A stretch of 64,000 bases of DNA, taken from NCBI GenBank assembly GCA_037176725.1, contig JAZBRS010000014.1, positions 71,344,501 through 71,408,500 on the forward strand, written 5' to 3'. Under the pieces are notes generated by a model. That model saw nothing but the letters and a program-made list of their open reading frames with translations. It searched no databases and was not told the origin of the DNA. Shown here in pieces: positions 54,604 to 64,000 of this stretch. Each line of letters begins with the position of its first letter. The stretch's first letter is position 1. This DNA comes from Posidonia oceanica (taxonomy: Eukaryota; Streptophyta; Magnoliopsida; Alismatales; Posidoniaceae). The translations under genes and the position numbers were made by a program.

Positions 54604-57457
54604 TGTAGAGACCCAGATGTTAGGCAGCCTTTAAGCCAGATATTTAATGCGGAATTCTGGGATTGGCACGTGGTTCTGGCGTCACAGCTTGGTTTTGGTT
54701 GTGGCACTGTGCCCGCGACTGGATTCCCACTTCTCCTTTTCTTTCCTTCTCTTCTTCTCTCCTTTTTCTCTTTCTTTCTTCTCCTTATTCTTTTCCTTCT
54801 TTCTTCTCTTCTTTTCTTTTAAGTAAGAAATGAGAGAGAGAGAGGGGTGAGAATGAGAGAGAGGGAGAGAAATGAGAGAGAGAGATGGGAGCAGTGGAGG
54901 AGCCGTCGATGCTTCACCGCCATCGCTGCGCTGCCGCCGTTGCTGCCAGGAGGAGGTCTGGAGCAGCTCGAGGAGGAGGATGTGCTGTCGCTCGCCGCCC
55001 CGTCGCCGGTGAAAGGTACATAGTTCTTAGGCTTCTCCTTGATTCCTTGAAGTGATTATAGGATCATGATAGTGTGAATGAGGTGCTTGTATGCTTGGGA
55101 GTATTTATTGGGCATTTATGGGGGATTTATGCATGTTTATGGTAGGGGTTGGTTTTCCAGATGAATAGTGAATGCATGTTTTGATTTGTGATTTCTTTTG
55201 ATCCATTCAACGGATCCTTTTGTTACTTGTCCCGAATGATAGATCATCTTGAGATCTTCGTTTGGGTATGTGGTTTGCATGCTTTTGTTGTTTGTGCAGG
55301 GACCAGCGACCATTTCCCACTTGGGACGATTTTTGGGTCGTCTGAAAGAGGGGTTTCTGGTCGTCTGGTTCGGCATACCGAAATATTTCGGTATGCCGTT
55401 TTTGCACCTGTTTGTGGGTTTGCGTACTGGTTCGGTCGACCGAATCAGTCCGGTGTGCCGGACCATCGCCCAGGTTCGGTCGACCTTTGGAAAATGGTCT
55501 ACCGAATCAGGACTTGTTTGCTTTCCTAGGTCTCTGGTAGGGGTCGACCGATTTGGTTCAGTCTGCCGAACCAGACCCTGACCCTTTTCCTTGGGTTGTT
55601 TTGGGTTATGTTCTGGGGTAGTTTAACATGGTGAATTACTAGTTTGTCCTTGTAGGTAATTTTGGCACAATAATGATTAGGATAATCATTAGATTGATAT
55701 AGGGAATGCCTAAAATATATTAGTAAGATTCCATGGGGATTGGGATTAGTATAAAAGACTATGGAACTTAGAGATATTAAGTTCTCCCTTAAATGGCTTA
55801 GATGTACCTTAGGGATCATGATTATGCTAGGTTGAGATATTGGTGGTTTGGTTGGCGTCCGGTTTTGTCAGTCAAATGGGACTTCGAGACCGTTGTTCCG
55901 CCTTGAGTGCGGTGTTCCGTGCAATATTTGGCGTGGTGTTCTTTGGTGTTTTGGTATGTGATGTTTAATGGCTTTTGAATGGCTTTTGAATGGCTTTTAA
56001 AAGGTTTTTTAAAAGGAAAGATGGATAAATTTCTCAAATGATGTTTAAAGGATTTTGAATGATTTTCCAAAGGATGTTTTGGAAAGAAAATGCATTAGTT
56101 TTGCAAAGGTTTTGGAATGGTTTTCACTATGGCTTTGGTTGTGGACTGAGACTTAGGCACCAGGCCGACCTTACAGGGATGACTGATACCCTTGGGGTCG
56201 TGAGCCGCTTGCCAAGGTGAGGTCCGAATGTTTGTTGTAGGCCAAGACTCCGAGGCGAGTGTAGCCAAGGTGGGGTGAGCGGCTTTCCCAGGTGGGGTGA
56301 GCAGCTTTCCCAAGTGGGGTTAGCCTCTTGAGGGTCCTTCTGGTAAGAGGACGCCATGACGGGCAGACTCCTACATAGGGTGGTTGTCAATGGCAGTGCA
56401 GTGAGTGCGGGGGTGAGTCCCTGGCTACTGCTAAGGGCCAGTGTCAGTTGCTCGGGTCCTGGTGACACGACACTGAGGGGTCCCACCGAGGAGGTTGGAC
56501 TTCGTAATAGATAGGTGCGCCCTGTCTGTGGCATTGCAGTGCGTTTCGACGGCTGCTTGAGGCCAGTGTTGTTTGTTTGTGGTTGTGGCCTCGCCGATGA
56601 GGCGTTGGGCCTGCGCTAGTGAGGCACTGCTGTGTTGCTTGTCCTTATTTAGGGATTCAGACTCTGGTATAGAGCAGACCTTGTTTGCCGAGCGATAGCT
56701 CGTTGGCTTTTGATCCAGGATGGGCCGTGTGTTTTGTTGAGCAGTGTCTCAGTATTATTTCGATTGCTGTGCATCTATGAGGCGTTGCTGTTTAGCCATT
56801 GAGGCCCTTTGTTTGGTTGGTTTGGGTGTTTGCTGTGCTATGCGTTCCGGATGCAATTGAGGCATTCAGACGCTGTTGGCTGTCTGGCCCACCCAATGAG
56901 GGCGTGGGACCAGGCTGTGTGTGGATTTTGTGGTCTGGGCTTGATTTGGCTAAATTGGCCATTTCAAGCATGCTTTTAAGATTTTGAAAGAGCTTACATG
57001 TGATTTTGAAAGGAAATGAGGAAAATGATTTTTAAGGGCATTGCTTCATAGTTTTGCTGCTTGCCGGGTAGTAGTGTACTGCCCTATTGTGGTGTTGGGG
57101 CATCCAGGTGTGATGTCCGTGTTTTTTGCTGTGGCGTGGTTACGCTGGTTCCCTCAGCACTGTTGGCTGAGTGGTTTAGGTGGGGTGTGTGCTGGATGAC
57201 CGTTTTGTCTGGTCACTCACGTGTGCTTTGGTTTGCATGTTTTTCGCTGGTGCAGGATATGTGTTGTTCGCTTGCTTGTGCACATAGGAGGAGTCATGCT
57301 GCCACACATCAGGGTTTCTGGGTAAGTAAGTTAGTTTTATTTATTGTTGCTTTATTGCATTGTGAGAATTTAGCTTTGTAGTTCATAAATGCTAATAAAA
57401 GATAAAAATGAAAAAAATGTAGTTGGTTGAGAGGAAGCGACTGGACGGGTCGTTACA
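54604..57457 (+). mobile_element. Chromovirus (Tekay/Del-like) LTR, copy 2, full length (2854 bp)
   Basis: Starts TGTAGAGACCC and ends GGGTCGTTACA; these termini are near-perfect inverted copies. A polypurine tract precedes it and a primer site follows, so it is the middle LTR of a tandem or rearranged element rather than a solo LTR. It contains a pyrimidine-rich stretch then GAGAGAG (54,720-54,890) and a GC-rich segment with CGCTGCGCTGCCGCCG (54,925). ORFs inside are not recognisable. Confidence 0.8.
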
Positions 57458-57459
57458 AT

Positions 57460-57471
57460 TGGTATCAGAGC
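57460..57471 (+). other. Primer-binding site, initiator tRNA-Met
   Basis: TGGTATCAGAGC two bases after the LTR end: the standard complement of plant initiator tRNA-Met 3' end. It fixes orientation and shows that internal sequence once continued to the right. Confidence 0.9.
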
Positions 57472-58240
57472 ACTAGGTTCACTCGGAGTACTAGCCTAGG
57501 GATGTCTGGTCAGGTGACTCCATAGAATTTGCATATCATGCATTTCAACACCTTGATTTTATTGATTTTCTTGGTCTCCTTGCTTGCGGTGTTGAGGAGT
57601 GTCTTCGGCTCCGGCTTCAGTGACGGCAAGGGTAATTCGTGGAGCACCACGTGGAACCTGGGAGTGATGGTCTGCATGCTCTCTGGAGGTAGACGTCGAT
57701 TCCTGCTTGGAAGGTTCTCGATGGTGGATTTCCGAGATCGCCGGTCTGTTGGGAGCTGCTTGGAGGGAGCAGTTGGAGCACGAAGCTGCGTTCGCTCGTG
57801 TGGAGTGGTACGCTCGAGCTCTTCAACTCTGTGGAGCGTGGTTTTGGGTGTTGTCCACTAGTTTTGCGTGTATTGAGCATCGTGTTGACTGTGGGAGTGG
57901 TGGCAGTTGTTTTCTGGGCAAGACTCAGTGCTGGTATGCAGGGTAGGAGATTCTGTTGTGTGTGAGGCCAGATGAGTCGTGTTGCCTGGAGTGTGCACGT
58001 CTGCTGTGTGTACTGGTCTGGTTGGAGCGCTATGGTTGCGTGAGGGCAGAGGTAGGTTTTGTAGATGTGGATTTAGGGGTGTTTGGATGAAGTAGTCGGC
58101 GCTTCCACGTACGTCGACGACTTGGTGTGATCACCACTCGTCGATGGGTTGACAAGCCGCCTGCGGGAGATGTGGAGGATGTGGGTAGTCGGCTCACTGG
58201 ATCAACGGCAGGGTGTCGTCCAGTGGTGTCCTCGTACTAT
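57472..58240 (+). mobile_element. Leader remnant of the chromovirus element
   Basis: Follows the primer site. Open frames here (for example 57529-57861, hydrophobic at its start) resemble no gag I know. The GTCGTCCAGTGGTGTCCTCGTAC region near 58,210 may be the junction with the next element. No gag domain is visible. Confidence 0.5.
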
Positions 58241-59085
58241 GTGAGTACGTTCCTTTCCTTCAAAACAAATAAAAATAGATCTAAGTAAGTCCGGGTGCAG
58301 TAAACAGATCAGATAAATAAGAAATAAAGTAGATAAATGCAACTAATACTAACCAGGGGTTGTTCCCCGCATGCATATGCTATGGGTCATAATTAAGGAA
58401 TGTTATAATGAAATAAAAAGTAGATTGGAAGAAGATACTCCCTTCATCCTCGTGCTGTATGCAGTGGAGTGAGGAAGTGGAGGCACGGTTGGAGCTTCGA
58501 CTATGCTCGAGATCTCTGGGATCTAAGATGGGATATAGTGATCTCTGGGATATAAGGTTTCAAGATTGATAGTGGAGGCTAAGACTCTCTCAAGACCTAG
58601 GAATATTGCTCTCTCTTTAATTGGCTTCCTCAAACCCTAAAAATGCCTTTTAAACCATAAAAATGCCTCCCCTTGAGTACTAACTCACGGGGTCTATTTA
58701 TAGGTTCGTGGGATACGGGTGGATCAGATCTAGGAAGCTTCTAGAAGAAAATAGATATTTATAGCGAGTCACCGCATGCACCAGCGACAAGCAGAAATAT
58801 CCCCTACAAATGGCGTGGAAATGATGTGGAGGTCAGCTGACCGAGTCAAAGGAGAAGTCCACGTCAGCTAGTCGTCGCTACGCGGCGACTAACCGTGCAG
58901 CTCAGTGGGCTGGGCTTCTATTGGGCTTAGGGTTGGCCTAGGTGTTGTTTTGGGTTTTAGGTTAAGTTGTGGAGTGGAAATGATTGGTTTCGAGTAGGAT
59001 TTGAAACAGGATTCGTCGAGCCATCTTCTGAGCAAGCTTCCAGAGATTCTTCAACTAAAAGTGCCATCGAAATAGGGTGTCTACA
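58241..59085 (-). mobile_element. Short 3' LTR of a fourth minus-strand Tat element
   Basis: Plus-strand right end AATAGGGTGTCTACA followed by a polypurine tract, as in the other Tat 3' LTRs. The left end is uncertain (placed near 58,240 by change of texture). Much shorter than the 5-kb LTRs, with a clear TATA box. At about 58,361 there is GGGGTTGTTCCCC. Confidence 0.6.
58695..58702 (-). promoter_or_regulatory. TATA box in LTR
   Basis: TATAAATA on the minus strand, flanked CC...GACCCC, about 385 bp into the LTR in element sense: a textbook position and sequence for an LTR promoter. It is the only convincing same-strand TATA box I found in the LTRs here. Confidence 0.6.
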
Positions 59086-59100
59086 GATGCCCCTCCCTGA
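59086..59100 (-). other. Polypurine tract
   Basis: Minus-strand TCAGGGAGGGGCATC adjoining the LTR start TGTAGACACCC, same as at 39589. Confidence 0.8.
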
Positions 59101-59744
59101 GCGAGGTCAAGGGTAGCGAGGCCGCTGCTCAGGGTAGACAAGACACCCTGTCCAACTCCGGCAAGAGCACACGGTGTTGGCGTGGGTCACTTATTCGGCG
59201 GATGCATCGAAAATCACGACCCGTTGCCGAATGCAGATGTATGAAGAAGCTGGTGTAGGATGCAATGCTGATGCATGATGCAAAAACTGAACTGATGCTT
59301 GTTGCGCTAAACTCCACTAGGGGAGACGCGGGCAATGCATGCTGATGTGATGCGAGATGCGACTCTGCTGGAAACGTGCCATGGTAGTGTGTATGTGATG
59401 CTGATGTTGCTATCTAGCATATGATGCCGATACTATTACCTAACATGCAATGCTGATGCAATGAATTATGAGTTGACGGACTCATCACCGGATAGTTTGG
59501 GTTATCGACCCAAGGAGTTGACGGACTCGTCATCAGATAGTTTGGGTTATCAGCCCGAAGAAAGACGCCTGACATGGTGACGAATGTCATCCAGGTAGGT
59601 AGGACTACCAAACCAAAGAGGATGCCGAGGGCAGCAAAATAAGATGCCCCTGGTATCAGGAGATGATACCAGGGGATAGTCGAAGCGCCCTTGGCATCGA
59701 AAGAAGAGTTGGACAACTATGACGAGTGTCAACCGAGTAGTTTG
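59101..59744 (-). mobile_element. 3' UTR with GATAG-type and branched hairpins
   Basis: Begins like the 3' UTRs at 17973 and 39603. Contains GAGTTGACGGACTC units with GATAGTTTGGGTTATC (59467-59555). It then has a large nested stem: outer arms GATGCCGAGGGC (59621-59632) and GCCCTTGGCATC (59687-59698), inner arms CCCCTGGTATCA (59647-59658) and TGATACCAGGGG (59664-59675) around a 5-base loop. Confidence 0.8.
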
Positions 59745-60625
59745 GGCTGCCAACCCGAGGAGAAGAAAATGGGTTAGACAGTATGATGGGTGTCAACCGA
59801 GCAGTTTGGGCTGCCAGCCCGAGCAGACATTTTGACGGTTGTCGACCGAGCAGTTAGGGCTGCCAGCCTGAGGAGAAGAAAAAGGGTTAGACAGTATGAC
59901 AGGTGTCAGTCGAGCAGTTTTGGCTGCCAGCCGGAGAGGACATTTTGACGGTTGTCGACCAAGCAGTTAGGGCTACCAGCCCAAGGAGAAGAAAAAGGGT
60001 TAGACAATATGATGGGAGTCAACCGAGCAGTTTGGGTTGCCAGCTCGAGGAGAAGAAAAAGGGTTAGACAGTATGACGGGTGTCAACCGAGCAGTTTGGG
60101 CTGCCAGCCCTAGCAGACATTTTGACGGTTGTCGACCGAGCAGTTAGGACTGCTAGCCCGAGGAGAAGAAAAAGGGTTAGACAGTATGACGGGTGTCAAC
60201 CGAGCAGTTTGAGCTACCACCCCGAGCAGACATTTTGACGGTTGTCGATCGAGCAGTTAGGGCTGCCAACCTGGAAGAAAAGAAAGGGTTAGACAGTATG
60301 ACGGGTGTCAACTGAGCAGTTTGGGCTGCCAACCCTAGCAGACATTTTGACAGTTCTTGACCGAGAAGTTAGGGATGCCAGCCCGAGGAGAACAAAAAGG
60401 GTTAGACAGTACGACAGGTGTCAATCGAGTAGTTTGGGCTGCCAACTCGAGCAGACATTTTGACAGTTGTCGACCGAGCAGTTAGGGCTGCCTGCCCGGA
60501 GAGAAGAAAAAGGGTTGGACAGTATGACAGGTGTCAACCAAGCAGTTTGGGCTGCCAGCTCGAGCAGACATTTTGACGGTTGTCGACTGAGCAGTTAGGG
60601 TTGCCAGCCCGGAAGAAAAGAAAGA
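59745..60625 (-). repeat. ~112-bp dimeric hairpin array
   Basis: Alternating units GACGGGTGTCAACCGAGCAG + TTTGGGCTGCCAGCCC and TTTTGACGGTTGTCGACCGA + GCAGTTAGGGCTGCCAGCCC, joined by AGAAGAAAAAGGGTTAGACAG. Positions of the second type (59825, 59937, 60115, 60228, 60339, 60452, 60565) give a step of 111-113 bp, with one extra single unit near 60,000-60,060. Confidence 0.9.
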
Positions 60626-63600
60626 TAACTTGTCCTTGCCCGAGGAAACAAGAGGGCGGTACCCCAGCAGGTCTCGCGAAAGGAGAAGGCTTGTCCTCGC
60701 CCGAGGAAGCAAGCAGGCATGTCCTCGCCCAAGGAAGCAAGCAGGCGGGACCCCAGCAGGTCACACGAAGGCTTGTCCACACCCGAGAAACAAGCAGGCG
60801 GGACCCCAACAGTTCATGCGAAAGGACAAGGCTTGTCATCGACCGAGGAGCAAGCAGGCGAGACCTAGGCAGGTCACGCGAAGTGGCAAAGGCTTGTCCT
60901 CGACCGATGAGCTAGCAAGCGAGACCCCGGTAGGTCACGCGAAGCGGCAAAGGTTTGTCCTCGATAGAGGAGCAAGCGGGCGAGACCCCGGCAGGTCACG
61001 CGAAGTGGCAAAGGCTTATCCTCGACCTAGGAACAAGCAGGCGAGACCCCAACAGGTTACGCGAAACAGCAAAGGCTTGTCCTCGACGGAGGAACAAGCA
61101 GGCGAGACCCCGACAGGTCACGCGAAGCAGCAAAGGCTTGTCCTCGACTGAGGAACAAGCAGGCAAGACCCCGGCAGGTCACGCAAAGCAGCAAAGGCTC
61201 GTCCTTGACCGAGGAGCAAGCAGGCGAGACCTAGTAGGTCACGCGAAGCAGCAAAGGCTTGTCCTCGACCGAGGAGCAAGCAGGCGACACCCCGCAGGTC
61301 ACGCGAAGCAGCAAAGGCATGTCCTCGATCGAGAAGCAAGCAGGTGAGACCCCAGCAGGTCACGTGAAGCGGCAAAGGCTTGTTCTCGATCAAGAAACAA
61401 GTAGGCGAGACCCCAGTAAGTCACACGAAACGGCAAAGGCTTATCCTTGATCGAGGTGCAAGTAGGCGAGACCCCAGCAGGTCACGCGAAGCGACAAAGG
61501 CATGTCCTCGACCGAGGAACAAGCAGGCAAGACCCCAGCAGGTCACTCAAATGGAAAAGGCTTGCCTTTGACCGAGGAGCAAGCAGGCGAGACCCTAGCA
61601 GGTCACGCGAAACAGCAAAGGCTTGTCCTTGACCAAGGAGCAAGCGGGCGAGACCCCTGCAGGTCATGCAAAGCGGCAAAGGCTTGTCCTCGACCGAGGA
61701 AGAAGCAGGCGAGACCCTAGCAAATCACGCGAAATGGCAAAGGCTTCTCCTCGACCAAGGAACAAGCAAGCGAGACCCCGATAGGTCACGCGAAGCAGCA
61801 AAGGCATGTCCTCGACCGAGGAACAAGCAGACGAGACCCCAGCAGGTCACGCGAAGCAGCAAAGGTTTGTCCTCGACCGAGGAGAAAGTAGGCAAGACCC
61901 CAACAGGTCACGCGAAGTAGCAAAGGCTTGTCCTCGACCGAGGAGTAAGCGGGCGAAACCCTGGCAAGTCACGCGAAGCGGCAAATGCTTGTCCTCAACA
62001 GAGGAGCATGTAGGCAAGACCCCATCACGTCACGCCAAATGGCAAAGGCTTGTCCTCGACCGAGGAGCAAGCGAGTGGGACCCAGGTAGGACACGTGAAG
62101 TGGCAAAAGCTTGTCCTCGACCGAGGAACAAGCAGGCGAGACCCCTGTAGGTCACGCTAAGCAGCAAAGGCATGTCCTCGACCGAGGAACAAGCAAGAGA
62201 GACCCTGGCAGGTCACGCGAAGTAGCAAAGGCTTATCCTCGACCGAGGAGCAAGCAGGCGAGACGCTGGCAAGTCACGCGAAGCAGTAAAGGCTTGTCCT
62301 TCACCGAGGAGCAAGCGGACGAGACCCCGACAGGTCACGCGAAGCGGCAAAGGCTTGTCCTCGACAGAGGAGCAAGCAGGCGAGACCCCAGCAGGTCACG
62401 TGAAGCAGCAAATGCTTGTCCTCGACAGAGGAGCAAGCGGGCGAGACCCCAGCAGGTCACGCGAAACGGGAAAGGCTTGTCCTCGACCGAGGAAAAAGCA
62501 GGCGAGACCACGATAGGTCACATGAAGCAACAAAGGCTTGTCCTCGACAGAGGAGCAAGCAGGCGAGACCCCAGTAGGTCACGCGAAGCAACAAAGGCTT
62601 GTCCTCGACAGAGGAGCAAGTGGGAAAGACCTTGGTAGGTCACACGAAGCGGCAAAGGCTTGTCCTCGACCGAGGAACAAGCAAGCGAGACCCCAGCAGG
62701 TCACGCGAAGCGGTAAAGGCTTGTCCTCGACCGAGGAACAAGCAGGCAAGACATCGGTAGGTCACGCGAAGCAGCAAAGGCTTGTCCTCGACCGAGGAGC
62801 ATGCAGGCGAGACCTCAGCAGGTCACGCGATGCAGCAAAGGCTTGTCCTCGACCGAGAAGCAAGCAGGCGAGACCCCGACAGGTCACGCGAAGCGGCAAA
62901 GGCTTGTCCTCGACCAAGGAACAAGCAGGCGAGACCCCGGTAGGTCACGCAAAGCAGCATAGGCTTGTCCTCGATCGAGGAATAAGCAGGCGAAACCCCG
63001 GCAAGTCACGCGAAGTAGCAAAGGCTTGTACTCGACCAAGGAACAAGCAGGCGAGACCCCGACATGTCACGCGAAGCAGGAAAGGTTTGCCCACGACAGA
63101 GCAGCAAGGGGCGAGACCTCGGCCGGTCACGCGAAGCGGCAAAGGCTTTTCCTCGACCGAGGAACAAGCAGGTGAGACCCCGGCAGGTCACGCAAAGCAG
63201 CAAAGGTTTGTCCTCGACCGAGGAACAAGTAGGTGAGACCCCGACTGGTCACGCAAAGCAGCAAAGGCTTGTTCTCGACTGAGGAATAAGCAGGTGAGAC
63301 CCCGGCAGGTCACGTGAAGCAGCGAAGGCTTGTCCTCGACCAAGGAGCAAGCAAGCGAGACCCCGGCAGGTCACGTGAAGTAGCAAAGGCTTATCCTCGA
63401 CCGAGGAGCAAGCAGGCGAGACCCCGGCAGGTCACGCGAAGCAGTAAAGGCTTATCCTTGACCGAGGAGCAAGCAGGCGAGACCCCAGCAAGTCACGCGA
63501 AGCGGTAAAGGCTTGTCCTCGATCGAGGAACAAGCAGGCGAGACCCCAACAAGTCACGCGAAACGGCAAAGGCTTGTCCTTGACCAAGGAACAAGCAGGC

Positions 63601-64000
63601 GAGACCCTAGTAGGTCACGCGAAGCGGTAAGGGCTTGTCCTCGATCGAGGAACAAGCAAGCGAGACCCCAGCAGGTCACGCGAAACGGCAATAGCTTGTA
63701 CTCGACCGAGGAGCAAGTAGGCGAGACCCCAGCAGGTCACGCGAAGCGGCAAAAGCTTGTCCTCGACCGAGGAGCCAGCGGGCGAGACCTCGACAGGTCA
63801 CGTGAAGCAGCAAAGGCTTGTCCTTGATCGAGGAACAAGCAGGCGAGACACCAGTAGATCACGCGAAACGGCAAAGGCTTGTCCTCGACCGAGGAACAAG
63901 CAGGCGAGACCCCGACAGCTCACGCGAAGCGGCAAAGACTTGTCCTCGACCGAGGAACAAGCAGGGGAGACCCCGGCTGGTCACACGAAGCAGCAAAGGC
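60626..64000. repeat. 61-bp satellite array, runs off the window
   Basis: Roughly 55 units of AAAGGCTTGTCCTCGACCGA + GGAACAAGCAGGCGAGACCC + CGGCAGGTCACGCGAAGCGGC (step 61 bp, for example 63873 to 63934). Each unit contains a stem of about 11 bp: GCTTGTCCTCG with CGAGGAACAAGC, one bulged base. Some units have CCTTGACCAAGG instead of CCTCGACCGAGG, both arms changed. The first units (60,626-60,850) are irregular. All three forward frames lack stops, which produces many false ORFs. It lies in the 3' UTR position of the fourth Tat element. Confidence 0.95.

Noticed and set aside
57529..57861. Hydrophobic-start ORF as secreted protein
   Set aside because: Lies in the retroelement leader just after the primer site, with no conserved domain or gene structure.
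60580..63827. Apparent repeat protein (STEEQAGETPAGHAK type)
   Set aside because: The 61-bp unit has no stop in any forward frame, so all three frames are open by construction; no start, stop or conserved frame.

Overview
The window looks like plant nuclear DNA made almost entirely of nested LTR retrotransposons. I see no host gene, rRNA or functional tRNA gene. The reasons for calling it a land plant, probably an angiosperm (species not identified), are: Ty3/gypsy elements of the Tat/Ogre type with very long LTRs (5.1-5.7 kb) and a primer-binding site matching the 3' end of plant tRNA-Arg; a chromovirus (Tekay/Del-like) LTR pair with an initiator-tRNA-Met primer site; a Ty1/copia fragment; and heavy C-to-T style decay of the coding regions.

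Layout, left to right. 1-694 is the outer end of a minus-strand Tat LTR whose element lies left of the window. It sits inside a plus-strand LTR (695-2557, 'family B'), which itself abuts a minus-strand Tat 5' UTR, primer site and 5' LTR (2558-8802, 'family A'). That element interrupts the gag of an older plus-strand Tat element (8803-12393, continuing at 30504-31372 and a 3' LTR up to about 34,090). Inside the older element lies the best-preserved unit of the window: a minus-strand Tat element at 12394-30498, 18.1 kb, with near-identical LTRs, primer site, polypurine tract, gag, and a 5-bp target duplication CATAG on both sides. It has no pol. Next come a decayed copia gag-integrase fragment (34881-37192) and another minus-strand Tat element (37198 to about 52,300) that still has a decayed pol (48383-51900). 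Its 3' UTR carries a hairpin satellite split by a 5.7-kb solo LTR (40428-46125, target duplication ATATG). Then follow two Tekay-like LTRs with almost all of the internal region deleted (52308-57471). Last is a fourth minus-strand Tat element (about 58,240-64,000): short LTR with TATA box, polypurine tract, hairpin arrays, and a 61-bp satellite that runs off the right edge.

The most unusual content is not coding. The 3' UTRs of four separate Tat elements carry repeated short palindromes whose stem sequences differ from copy to copy while arms stay complementary and loops stay constant (TAACGG and TTAGGG cores). Family B LTRs carry a different palindrome module (GACGC/GCGTC arms in alternating order) at about 225-bp spacing, also with paired changes. 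Every substantial family A and family B LTR in the window also has a good 5' splice donor at the end of a GC-rich leader, six of seven have a conserved acceptor near the LTR 3' end, and all carry a tRNA-Arg primer-site core 100-165 bp inside the LTR end. These suggest structured, possibly spliced element RNAs. Everything about function is inference from sequence alone.
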